Shown: positions 1 to 6,304, counted from the stretch's first letter. The stretch: DNA of 8,987 nucleotides from Gammaproteobacteria bacterium (GCA_026982145.1 JALSHQ010000385.1:1-8987); one strand, 5' to 3'. The notes: generated by a model from the sequence alone, not told the origin. Program-made: numbers and translations.

Positions 1-281
1 TATCGCACGCATCCGCATATATAAAGAGGTCTATCCATGTAATTACTTATAGCAGAGATTCCAGTGTAAATGACGATAAAATGACGGGGGAGAACAATAA
101 AGAGTTGACATCTCACAGAACCCTACCATTTTCATACTAGGTTGGTGTACACTCAGGCTATCTGCAGGTTTTGGTATAGGCGGTTTTTGTTGACCCTCTC
201 CAGCGCACCACCTGAGTAACATAGCTTGAAGCTGCAGACTTTAGATTGATGATGTTTAACAGAATAAAAAAGGTGAGTGTA
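1..281. other. Non-coding leader upstream of the cold shock gene
   Basis: No convincing complete gene is visible here. One plus-strand frame is open from the window edge to a TAG at 50-52 (last residues YKEVYPCNYL); it could be the tail of an upstream gene but is too short to judge. A TTGACA hexamer lies at 105-110 but has no good -10 hexamer 16-18 bp downstream. A TGG-TATAGG string at 172-180 resembles an extended -10 and would give a leader of roughly 95 nt. Long structured leaders are usual for cspA-type genes, so a 5' UTR with temperature-dependent folding is plausible, but I see no clear cold-box match. TCTGCAG at 161-167 is complementary to CTGCAGA at 232-238, a weak long-range pairing. 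Confidence 0.4.
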
Positions 282-485
282 ATGGCAACAGGTACAGTTA
301 AGTGGTTCAATGATTCAAAAGGCTTTGGTTTTATCGCTCAAGACAATGGTGGCGATGACGTATTCGTTCACTTCAGAGCAATTTCTGGTGATGGCTTCAA
401 GACCCTTACAGAAGGTCAAAAAGTTAGCTACGAAGTAGAGCAAGGTCCTAAAGGCCCTTCTGCTGCAAACGTAGTACCTGAATAA
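282..485 (+). CDS. CspA-family cold shock protein (single cold-shock domain)
   Basis: A 67-residue protein, the normal length for a bacterial single-domain cold shock protein. These bind single-stranded RNA and DNA in the cytoplasm and act as RNA chaperones that melt secondary structure. The sequence opens MATGTVKWFNDSKGFGFI. RNP1 (KGFGFI, residues 13-18) and RNP2 (VFVHF, 27-31) are both intact, and the C-terminus GPSAANVVPE is typical. I chose the ATG at 282 because AGGTGA at 271-276 is a good ribosome binding site 5 nt upstream and the protein then starts as the family does. The frame also reads upstream from 246 (TTG, then two ATGs), which would add 12 unusual residues. It is monocistronic, with a terminator directly downstream. 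Which Csp paralogue it is (cold-induced or constitutive) cannot be read from the sequence. Confidence 0.96.
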   Translation: MATGTVKWFNDSKGFGFIAQDNGGDDVFVHFRAISGDGFKTLTEGQKVSYEVEQGPKGPSAANVVPE

Positions 486-512
486 CGGCTAACCGCCCTA
501 TTCAGTATTATT

Positions 513-546
513 AAAGAGAACCTGGCGATGCTGGGTTCTCTTTTTT
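513..546 (+). terminator. Rho-independent terminator of the cold shock gene
   Basis: AAAGAGAACC (513-522) pairs with GGTTCTCTTT (534-543) around an 11-nt loop, and the 3' arm runs into six T residues at 541-546. It begins 27 nt after the csp stop codon. The matching A-run on the other side is short, so it acts mainly on the plus strand. Confidence 0.88.
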
Positions 547-670
547 ATTCCACACTGAATAATTCATTTGCACCGATTAGCCTTACCGCATATTAGTGGT
601 GCGGTTTAGTCGTCTTCGCATCCAACAGCCTGCCACTTCAAATAACAGGCGACCCCAAAGGAGAAACCCC

Positions 671-1075
671 ATGCGTCTATATAAAGAGGCCGCGCTGGCG
701 ATATTATTAATGTTTGGTTTTAGTGTTGCTCATGCGGGCGATATCACCAAAAGTGTTGAAGCGGTTAACCTTGAAAAAGCTGCGCTACAAGGTCAAGTCG
801 TCACTATCCACGGCACCGTTACCAAAGCCAACAACGGCATCATGAAGCGCAACTTTATTCATATCGAAGATGGCAGCGGTGAAGGTGAAACAGCCAGTTT
901 AATCATCACCAGTGAAGAGACTGCCAAACCAGGCGACAAGGTGATTGTGACAGGCACCGTTGCACTCGACACTGACTTTGGCTTCGGTTACCTCTACCCG
1001 CTGCTGGTTGAAAAAGCATCGTTCAAGCAAGCTGGTGATGCGTCAACCCCGCACGCCAAATCACACGACCACTAA
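671..1075 (+). CDS. Secreted small protein with an OB-fold-like (nucleic-acid-binding-type) domain
   Basis: A 134-residue precursor. Residues 1-22 form a signal peptide: positively charged MRLYK, a hydrophobic core, then a likely signal peptidase I site after AHA-22, giving a periplasmic protein of about 112 residues. The mature part shows the beta-rich pattern of small OB-fold proteins: GQVVTIHGTVTKA (41-53), FIHIEDGSG (62-70), an L-I-I-T strand, then GDKVIVTGTVALDTDFGFGYLYP (88-110). I recall similar proteins annotated as periplasmic OB-fold or NrfJ-related, but the ligand is unknown and I assign no function. The tail is histidine-rich (HAKSHDH), so weak metal binding is possible. The start is set by AAAGGAGA at 657-664, 6 nt before the ATG; an upstream extension to 596 lacks support. 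A 6-bp hairpin (ACCGCA 585-590 with TGCGGT 600-605) lies in the leader. The next gene is on the same strand 64 bp away, behind a strong hairpin. Confidence 0.8.
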   Translation: MRLYKEAALAILLMFGFSVAHAGDITKSVEAVNLEKAALQGQVVTIHGTVTKANNGIMKRNFIHIEDGSGEGETASLIITSEETAKPGDKVIVTGTVALDTDFGFGYLYPLLVEKASFKQAGDASTPHAKSHDH

Positions 1076-1086
1076 GAATTGATCGT

Positions 1087-1121
1087 TTCCTGCGGCCGCC
1101 CCTCTTAGGCGGCTGCAGGAA
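1087..1121 (+). other. Strong GC-rich hairpin between two plus-strand genes
   Basis: TTCCTGCGGCCGCC (1087-1100) pairs over 14 bp with GGCGGCTGCAGGAA (1108-1121), with one G-U pair and a 7-nt loop. No T-run follows on either strand, so it is not a standard intrinsic terminator. It starts 12 nt after the preceding stop and ends 18 nt before the yhiN ATG, and its 3' arm contains AGGA (1117-1120), the only Shine-Dalgarno-like string near that start. Possible roles are 3'-end stabilisation, attenuation, or dampening of yhiN translation. Confidence 0.6.
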
Positions 1122-1139
1122 TTGCCCTTCGTACAAAAA

Positions 1140-2324
1140 ATGATAACCCATGCCGATGTCATCATCATCGGTGCCAGCGCCTCAGGGCTAATGTGCGCCA
1201 TCGAGGCCGGTAAGCGTGGCCGCAACGTGGTTGTGCTTGATCATGCCAACAAGGCTGGCAAAAAAATATTGATGTCGGGTGGTGGCCGCTGCAACTTCAC
1301 CAACTACCATATTGATGCTGAGCACTACCTCTCGCACAACCGCCATTTCTGCAAGTCAGCATTGAGCCGCTTTACTCAGTGGGATTTTCTGGCGCTGATC
1401 GATAAATATCAGATCCCATTTCATGAACGCAGCCATGGCCAGCTCTTCTGCGATGAGAGTGCAAAAGATATCCTCAACATGCTGCTCAGTGAAGCACGTA
1501 AAGCGAATGTAACACTACAGCTCAATACCGAGATCAGCGCCATTAGCCAGCACACTGGCCACGGCTTTAACCTGCGTACCCGGTCAGGTCATTATCATTG
1601 CAGATCACTCGTTATCGCGAGCGGCGGGCTTTCCATCCCCAAAATAGGTGCCACCCCATTTGGCTACCAACTTGCGAAGCAGTTTGGGGTCAAGGTATGG
1701 CCCACCCGTGCCGGGCTAGTGCCCTTCACACTCCAACCCAGTGATAAGGCACAACTCGCCGAGCTCTCAGGGATCGCCATCGATAGCCATGTCAGCACTC
1801 ATCAGCAAGGTTTTAGAGAGAACACCCTCTTCACCCACCGAGGCCTCAGTGGCCCTGCAATCTTACAGCTTTCATCCTATTGGCATACCGGTGAAACTAT
1901 CACGATTGACCTCTGCCCAGAAGTGGCCATTCTTGATGAGCTGAAAAGCTTGCAACAACAACGCCCAAAGCTTCAACTGAACAACGCGCTCCATCACTGG
2001 CTGCCTAAGCGGGTAATCAGCACGCTGCTAAAAGGCCTCCCGCTTGAGGAACCGTTGCTATCACTCGCACCACACCAGCTAGATGAAATTGACGCTCTCA
2101 TTCATCACTGGAAAATCATACCTAATGGCACAGAAGGGTACCGCACTGCTGAGGTCACTATCGGCGGCGTCGATTGTAACGCGCTTTCATCCAAAACAAT
2201 GGAGAGCAAGCAGGTCACTGGGCTTTTCTTTATTGGTGAGGTGGTTGATGTTACCGGCTGGCTGGGCGGCTATAACTTCCAATGGGCCTGGTCATCTGGC
2301 TGGTGTGCCGGGCAGTATGTATAA
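1140..2324 (+). CDS. yhiN: YhiN / HI0933-family FAD-dependent flavoprotein
   Basis: A 394-residue protein, close to the length of E. coli YhiN, and collinear with it as I recall that sequence. The N-terminus is a Rossmann dinucleotide-binding fold: DVIIIGASASGLMCA with glycines at 11 and 16 and an acidic strand end VVVLD-34. Family motifs follow: KKILMSGGGRCNFTN (41-55), FTQWDF, a mid-protein FTHRGLSGPAILQLSSYW block, AEVTIGGVD, and the C-terminal FAD motif GEVVDVTGWLGGYNFQWAWSSG (from about 366). The family binds FAD and is predicted to be an NAD(P)-linked oxidoreductase; physiological substrates of YhiN-type members are not established. The ATG at 1140 fits the family start; a TTG at 1122 would add six residues and lies against the hairpin. 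The ribosome binding site is poor. Oddity: the second glycine of GxGxxG is serine. It converges on a broken minus-strand gene 5 bp downstream, with no clear terminator. Confidence 0.93.
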   Translation: MITHADVIIIGASASGLMCAIEAGKRGRNVVVLDHANKAGKKILMSGGGRCNFTNYHIDAEHYLSHNRHFCKSALSRFTQWDFLALIDKYQIPFHERSHGQLFCDESAKDILNMLLSEARKANVTLQLNTEISAISQHTGHGFNLRTRSGHYHCRSLVIASGGLSIPKIGATPFGYQLAKQFGVKVWPTRAGLVPFTLQPSDKAQLAELSGIAIDSHVSTHQQGFRENTLFTHRGLSGPAILQLSSYWHTGETITIDLCPEVAILDELKSLQQQRPKLQLNNALHHWLPKRVISTLLKGLPLEEPLLSLAPHQLDEIDALIHHWKIIPNGTEGYRTAEVTIGGVDCNALSSKTMESKQVTGLFFIGEVVDVTGWLGGYNFQWAWSSGWCAGQYV

Positions 2325-2329
2325 ACAGG

Positions 2330-2895
2330 TTAGCGTTGGTTTTTTATTTTTGATTCACCTTCAATATATTGCTCCACTCGATTTCGCCCTCCATCTTTCG
2401 CCTGATAAACGGCCATATCCGCCCGAATAAACAGCGAATCAAGGTCCCCACCAACCACAAGCTCTGCAACCCCGATGTTCACAGTGACCACTAGACCCGC
2501 CGGCTGAGATTCCTCGATAAACTTACGCAGCACGTCAGCCTTCACCACCGAATCAGACTGGCTACAATGTGACAGCAGCATCACAAATTCTTCACCACCA
2601 AAGCGTGCCACTTCGCGTCGAAAGAGACCTCTTCAACCGCCCCAGAGGTCAATATAATGGTTAACGCATTACCCACAAGGTGATGCTCTCGAAAGCACAG
2701 CAGAAACAGCTCCGCCCCAACATCATCCAGATGGCGGGACACAATAATAAAATCAAACTGGCGATGATTGTCCAGTGCGAGTGCTTCACTGCCCGTTTGA
2801 CAGATAACGCAAGCTACCCCGATCTCGGTAAGCACGCTTTCTAACATCTTTCGGTTATATTTTGAGCTCTCTACAATCAGTGCATTAATTGACAT
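2330..2895 (-). pseudogene. Decayed receiver-GGDEF (diguanylate cyclase response regulator) gene with internal deletion and frame break
   Basis: The 5' part (ATG at 2895) encodes a receiver-like domain, MSINALIVESSKYNRKMLES through LTIILTSGAVEE (about residue 89), and then reads into a stop at 2581-2583. In another frame, from about 2625 down to 2330, the sequence encodes the second half of a GGDEF domain: EVARFGGEEFVML (GGEEF codons at 2585-2599), VTVNIGVAE, LFIRADMAVYQAKDGGRNRVEQY. An intact gene of this type needs the last receiver helix and strand, a linker, and roughly the first half of GGDEF including the Mg2+/GTP-binding aspartate region. All of that is missing at the join, and the frame is lost, so neither piece could make cyclic di-GMP. 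The receiver is also atypical: the usual acidic pair is E9-S10 and the phospho-acceptor position is S53 (FIIVSRHLDD), while T83 is kept. The upstream ribosome binding site is weak (AGG about 9 nt before ATG). A sequencing or assembly deletion is the alternative. Confidence 0.85.
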
Positions 2896-2993
2896 CGCGG
2901 CAAACCTAAGTTTTAGCTAAATTCTTATTCTTCGCCTCACATCTCGCCCATCCCCAGAGATCACAAGGCACATATACCCTACTATCGGAAATG

Positions 2994-3021
2994 TTTTATA
3001 AAAATTTGAAATTTTATAAAA
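2994..3021. repeat. AT-rich palindrome
   Basis: TTTTATAAAAATTT (2994-3007) and AAATTTTATAAAA (3009-3021) are inverted copies around a single G, with one base missing in the right arm. The ten-base core TTTTATAAAA is itself palindromic and occurs in both arms. It is followed by a run of A then GGGGG (3025-3029). This may be an intrinsically bent or easily melted segment or a protein-binding site; nothing in the sequence decides which. Confidence 0.6.
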
Positions 3022-3128
3022 AAAGGGGGATTTGCACGAAAAATATGACCCGAACTAGAGAGCCCGGCGCTTTCATGCACCCAATGAATTCGCCCCTGTT
3101 TTTAACAAGCCTTGTGGCAAAAGGCCCT

Positions 3129-3158
3129 CAGAAGGTGATTGCTAATAACCACTTTCTG
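3129..3158. other. Imperfect hairpin downstream of the acetyltransferase gene
   Basis: CAGAAGGTG (3129-3137) pairs with CACTTTCTG (3150-3158), 9 bp with one G-U. After one mismatch, TT/AA (3139-3140 with 3147-3148) closes a 6-nt loop. On the minus strand it lies about 32 nt past the stop of the acetyltransferase gene. What follows is AGGGCCTTTTGCC, not a real T-run, so a terminator role for the ppnN-roxA-acetyltransferase transcript is only possible. Confidence 0.4.
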
Positions 3159-3190
3159 CTATCGCTAAGAAACCTCTGATTTATCACTTT

Positions 3191-3616
3191 TCATACGGTC
3201 TGAAGTGACAGCGCCATCTTTTGGTGTGCTATCCCAGCATCCATAAAGGCGACACTAGTAACCTCAAAACCAAAACGTTGATAAAAAGGGATAGCCGTCA
3301 GCTGCGCATCCAGTTCGACACGGGCAAGTTGAGCATCACGCGCAGCAGCAATCACCACGGTCATCAGCTGGCTACCAATGCCCCGCCCGCGCCACGCCTT
3401 CAGTACCGCCATGCGCCCGATTTTTCCATCAGTCGTCATGCGCGCGGTGGCGAGCGCCGCATCGCCACTCAGTGCCAGCAGATGGGTGCAATGTTCATCG
3501 AGGCCGTCCCATTCCAGTTCAACGGGTACCTGTTGCTCTTCGATAAAGACGGCTTCACGAATGGGGCAGATCAGCGCCTGCGCTTCAACCCACGTCACAA
3601 CCTCAATCCTGATCAT
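3191..3616 (-). CDS. GNAT-family N-acetyltransferase (YjcF-like)
   Basis: A 141-residue single-domain protein of the Gcn5-related acetyltransferase fold, which transfers an acetyl group from acetyl-CoA to an amine. The acetyl-CoA pyrophosphate-binding motif A is clear: RMAVLKAWRGRGIGSQLM with RGRGIG at 76-81. The usual C-terminal FYQRFGFEV (111-119) is present. The N-terminal stretch REAVFIEEQQVPVELEWDGLDEHCTHLLA (20-48) is the signature of the subgroup including Bacillus YjcF; the substrate is not known. I chose the ATG at 3616 because the protein then starts MIRIEVVTW as in relatives. The same frame is open further upstream to 3673, but that lies inside roxA. The ATG overlaps the 3' end of roxA by 14 bp (roxA stops at 3603), so translation is probably coupled and the two are cotranscribed. 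Confidence 0.9.
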   Translation of the reverse strand: MIRIEVVTWVEAQALICPIREAVFIEEQQVPVELEWDGLDEHCTHLLALSGDAALATARMTTDGKIGRMAVLKAWRGRGIGSQLMTVVIAAARDAQLARVELDAQLTAIPFYQRFGFEVTSVAFMDAGIAHQKMALSLQTV

Positions 3617-4799
3617 TTTCAAAATAGAGGTGTCCATCGTTATATAACCGACAGAGCAGGGCGCCGTTCTCATTTGATCTCAACAGCCCACCCCACGCTT
3701 CAGCACTGTGCTCACGTTGGTCGCACAATTGATAGACTGCCGCATTTGTCGCGCCAGCTAGCGGCTCTATTCTCCCCGCCACAAAGAGCAGCATTGACGC
3801 CCCCTCGGCCGTGCAGGCAAAACGACTCAACTCACACCGCCAGAGTTTTTCACCCTGTTGAAAGCGGCTCAAAAAGGCATCAACACTCATAGGCTGCCGT
3901 TGAGGCTCGGCATCATCACCGCTCTTAGACGCAGTCACCACTTGCCCAAACCAGCGGGCAATGTCCTGATCTGACACTGGCATCTGCTTAATAATATTGC
4001 GCACATGTTGCAGTGAGGCGGCGCTAATTTCACCGGGGTGTTGCTGAAGCACCAAATCTGGATCTCGATAGTGACGCGTGGGCAGCCGCTCTTCTGCCAG
4101 ATAATCCACAAAGCTTGTGATCAAGTCACGCTCCACAGGCGCCCGAAAACCGATGGAGTAGGTCAAGCTCTCTTCCAGGGCAACACCGTGGTGAGTCACG
4201 CCCGGCGGCAGGTAGAGCATGTCCCCAACCTCCAGCTCCCAGCTCTGCTCGGCTTCAAAGTGCGCTAAGATCTGTAGATCAATCCCCTCAATCAAATCCG
4301 CCTCATTCACCTCTGCGGTCGATATCTGCCAACGCTTACGCCCTAATCCTTGCAATAAAAAAACATCGTATTGATCAACATGAGGCCCAACCGAGCCTCC
4401 GACCGGCGAATAGCTCACCATCATGTCATCAATGCGCCAGTTGGGGATAAAACGAAACGACTCCAACAGTTGTGCCAGCAGCGGCACATATTGATGCACT
4501 TCCTGAATTAGCAATGTCCAGTGGCTCTCGGGGAGTTCAGAAAACAGGCTCTCATCAAACGAGCCGTGGCGCAGTTGCCACGGTGCTGCATCATCGTTCG
4601 CTGCACGGCCGATGCCACTATTTTCAATGATCAAACGAGATTCGATGCCCGCTTCGCACGCCATTCCTGCGATCTCATCTGGCAAGAGTGGTGTCTTAAA
4701 AGCGGGAAATGCCGCTTTAATGAGCAATGGTTTTTTTTGCCAGTAATCACTCAAAAATGTCTCGGCACTCATCCCTGCTGGCAAAGGAAATTCTTTCAC
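3603..4799 (-). CDS. roxA: Ribosomal protein uL16 3-hydroxylase (JmjC / cupin-like 2-oxoglutarate oxygenase)
   Basis: A 398-residue protein, slightly longer than E. coli RoxA/YcfD, which it follows along its length. RoxA is an Fe(II)/2-oxoglutarate-dependent oxygenase that hydroxylates an arginine of ribosomal protein L16 and affects growth when nutrients are limiting. The JmjC core is well kept: WRIDDMMVSYSPVGGSVGPHVDQYDVFLLQ with the metal-binding H140-x-D142, GLGRKRWQI (151-159), and the second metal histidine in YLPPGVTHHG (H203 by alignment to PPGFPHEG). SIGFRAP follows at 215-221. The C-terminal part (from about 240) is the dimerisation and winged-helix region, less conserved. The start is GTG at 4799; the adjacent AGGTGG (4803-4808) supplies the ribosome binding site, and the N-terminus then lines up with YcfD. 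It sits 43 bp after ppnN and overlaps the acetyltransferase gene by 14 bp. Confidence 0.94.
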   Translation of the reverse strand: MKEFPLPAGMSAETFLSDYWQKKPLLIKAAFPAFKTPLLPDEIAGMACEAGIESRLIIENSGIGRAANDDAAPWQLRHGSFDESLFSELPESHWTLLIQEVHQYVPLLAQLLESFRFIPNWRIDDMMVSYSPVGGSVGPHVDQYDVFLLQGLGRKRWQISTAEVNEADLIEGIDLQILAHFEAEQSWELEVGDMLYLPPGVTHHGVALEESLTYSIGFRAPVERDLITSFVDYLAEERLPTRHYRDPDLVLQQHPGEISAASLQHVRNIIKQMPVSDQDIARWFGQVVTASKSGDDAEPQRQPMSVDAFLSRFQQGEKLWRCELSRFACTAEGASMLLFVAGRIEPLAGATNAAVYQLCDQREHSAEAWGGLLRSNENGALLCRLYNDGHLYFENDQD

Positions 4800-4842
4800 T
4801 GCCCACCTGCCATCTGAACATTAAACAGAGGCCACAGCGTCA

Positions 4843-6213
4843 TCACCGAATGACCTTATAGCAGGGAGTATAAACCGTACCCGGTAGTTTCATGCGCTGC
4901 TGAGAAACGAATGAACTGAGCAGTGCATCGAGCCGTGCCATGATGTCGGCATCGCCATGAATCTCAAAGAGACCATGCTCTTCAATGGCGCGAATGCCAT
5001 CATCTTTCACATTTCCGGCCACGATGCCGGAGAAAGCACGCCGGAGGTTAGCCGCCAGTAGATGCGGCGCCTGATTTTTATGCAGCGCCAAATCACGCAT
5101 GTTTTCATGCGTAGGTTCAAAAGGGCTTTGAAAAGCAGGCTCAATTTTCAGCAACCAGTTAAAATAATAAGCATCACGCCTATCAACTCTAAAACGGCGC
5201 ACGGCTTCGATGCCTGCGGTAATTTCTCGTGCGACCTTGACTGGATTACCAATAATAATTTGATAGCGTGCCTGTGCTTCCGCTCCCAGCGTTGCCTCGA
5301 TGAATTGATCGATCTGTTCAAAGTAGGCCTTGGCACTTTCTGGGCCGGTTAGGATCATTGGAAACGGCATCGCTTTATTTTCTGGGTGCAACAAAATCCC
5401 GAGCATATAGAGGATCTCTTCCGCCGTGCCCGCGCCTCCGGGGAAGACGACAATCCCATGAGCGGTGCGCACAAAGGCCTCCAGCCGTTTTTCGATGTCG
5501 GGTAAAATGACCAGATTGTTAACAATAGGATTGGGGGATTCAGCCGCAATAATGCCCGGCTCAGTGAGGCCGATATACTGGCCATCCGCAATGCGCTGCT
5601 TGGCATGACCAACCGCCGCCCCTTTCATTGGCCCCTTCATTGCGCCCGGACCACAGCCGGTGCCCACATCAATGCCGCGCAAGCCCATTTCATAGCCGAC
5701 CACTTTCGTGTAGTCGTACTCATGCCGACTGATGGAGTGCCCCCCCCAGCAAACCACTAAGTTAGGCTTGGTGCGTGGGTGCAGAATGTTCGCATTACGC
5801 AGGATATGAAAAATGGCATTGGTGATCCCTTCTGAGTCAGTCAGATCAAAGGCTGGGTTGCCCTCTATTTCGTCGCTCACGTAGATGATGTCACGCAGCA
5901 CGGCAAACAGATGCTCACTAATCCCTTTAATCATTTTGCCATCAACAAAGGCGCTCGGCGGCGCATTTGTGACCTCCAGCTTAATCCCACGCTCCTGCTG
6001 GATCACACGAATATCAAAATCGGGGTAGCGCTCCAGCAGTACCTTGCCATCGTCAAGATCACTGCCACAATTGAGCACGGCCAACGAGCAGTTACGAAAA
6101 ATGGTATATAGGCCACTTTGGCTACGATCCAGCAGCTTGCTGACCTCCACTCTTGAGAGCACATCCATATGCCCCTGTGGGGTAATTCTGGCATCGACGA
6201 CTTCATCTATCAT
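4843..6213 (-). CDS. ppnN: Pyrimidine/purine nucleotide 5'-monophosphate nucleosidase PpnN (YgdH, LOG-like)
   Basis: A 456-residue protein matching E. coli PpnN (454 residues) from end to end as I recall that sequence. PpnN cleaves nucleoside monophosphates to base and ribose 5-phosphate; in E. coli it is stimulated by (p)ppGpp and helps balance nucleotide pools under stress. Landmarks: N-terminal domain with LYTIFRNCSLAVLNCGS (35-51) and RGIKLEVTNAPPSAFVDG (75-92); CWGGHSISRHEYDY (155-168); TGCGPGAMKGPMKGAAVGHA (185-204); the LOG-family catalytic motif PGGAGTAEE (258-266); and the C-terminal RRAFSGIVAGNVKDDGIRAIEEHG and MKLPGTVYTPCY. The ATG at 6213 adds about six residues relative to E. coli; the ribosome binding site is weak. 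It is first of three minus-strand genes (roxA starts 43 bp later), with its promoter in the divergent region 6214-6407. Confidence 0.96.
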   Translation of the reverse strand: MIDEVVDARITPQGHMDVLSRVEVSKLLDRSQSGLYTIFRNCSLAVLNCGSDLDDGKVLLERYPDFDIRVIQQERGIKLEVTNAPPSAFVDGKMIKGISEHLFAVLRDIIYVSDEIEGNPAFDLTDSEGITNAIFHILRNANILHPRTKPNLVVCWGGHSISRHEYDYTKVVGYEMGLRGIDVGTGCGPGAMKGPMKGAAVGHAKQRIADGQYIGLTEPGIIAAESPNPIVNNLVILPDIEKRLEAFVRTAHGIVVFPGGAGTAEEILYMLGILLHPENKAMPFPMILTGPESAKAYFEQIDQFIEATLGAEAQARYQIIIGNPVKVAREITAGIEAVRRFRVDRRDAYYFNWLLKIEPAFQSPFEPTHENMRDLALHKNQAPHLLAANLRRAFSGIVAGNVKDDGIRAIEEHGLFEIHGDADIMARLDALLSSFVSQQRMKLPGTVYTPCYKVIR

Positions 6214-6245
6214 TAGCTATTTCTCACTCACTCGTTATTCTGTTA

Positions 6246-6274
6246 TTGAATTTAGATGGCCATTTTACTTTAAA
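6246..6274 (+). promoter_or_regulatory. Candidate sigma-70 promoter for the small cysteine protein gene
   Basis: TTGAAT (6246-6251) and TTTAAA (6269-6274) are separated by 17 bp and each matches four of six consensus positions. It would give a leader of roughly 125 nt containing a small hairpin (AAGCTG 6273-6278 with CAGCTT 6288-6293) and the palindrome at 6292-6304. It is weak and unverified; other placements in this divergent region are possible. Confidence 0.25.
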
Positions 6275-6291
6275 GCTGAAGGCAGCTCAGC

Positions 6292-6304
6292 TTGTCAGTG
6301 ACAA
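6292..6304. promoter_or_regulatory. Short palindrome TTGTCA-G-TGACAA between divergent genes
   Basis: TTGTCAGTGACAA is a perfect inverted repeat of 6 bp around one central base. It lies between ppnN and the divergent small gene, 79 bp from the ppnN start. A regulator dimer could bind it. The arms also resemble -35 hexamers in both orientations, so it might instead be promoter sequence. I do not recognise the operator. Confidence 0.3.

Larger units (their letters stand above)
2896..3190. other. Gene-poor intergenic region
   Basis: This lies between the start of the broken receiver-GGDEF gene and the end of the acetyltransferase gene, both minus strand. It should hold the promoter of the former and the 3' UTR or terminator of the latter. 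I see no convincing gene: a 62-codon plus-strand frame at 2991-3179 has no proper ribosome binding site and no recognisable protein features. Visible structures are an AT-rich palindrome (2994-3021), a small hairpin (GAGAGC/GCTTTC near 3059-3075), and an imperfect hairpin at 3129-3158. A five-pair hairpin AAGCC/GGCTT type element near 3109-3126 followed on the minus strand by TTGTT is a weak terminator candidate for the operon. Confidence 0.5.

Noticed and set aside
105..138. TTGACA at 105-110 as the -35 of a csp promoter.
   Set aside because: The nearest -10-like string (CATACT at 133-138) is 22 bp away, too far for a standard promoter.
18..689. The 12-bp string TATATAAAGAGG occurs at 18-29 and 678-689.
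   Set aside because: A shared 12-mer is expected by chance in about 9 kb, and one copy is inside the signal-peptide coding region.
1090..1130. NotI and PstI sites followed by GAATTGCCCTT resemble a cloning-vector polylinker.
   Set aside because: The two sites are the two arms of a natural hairpin, the match is short, and the flanking sequence continues into ordinary genes on both sides.
3100..3160. Possible integron attC-like site (TTTAAC followed by an imperfect palindrome).
   Set aside because: The complementary core sites are absent and no integrase or cassette is nearby.
2991..3179. A 62-codon plus-strand frame in the gap before the acetyltransferase gene.
   Set aside because: It has no proper ribosome binding site, starts in the AT-rich palindrome, and shows no protein-like pattern.
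3221..3892. A 223-codon plus-strand frame across the roxA/acetyltransferase junction.
   Set aside because: It is antisense to two well-supported genes, and its product is rich in Arg, His and Pro as expected of a shadow frame.
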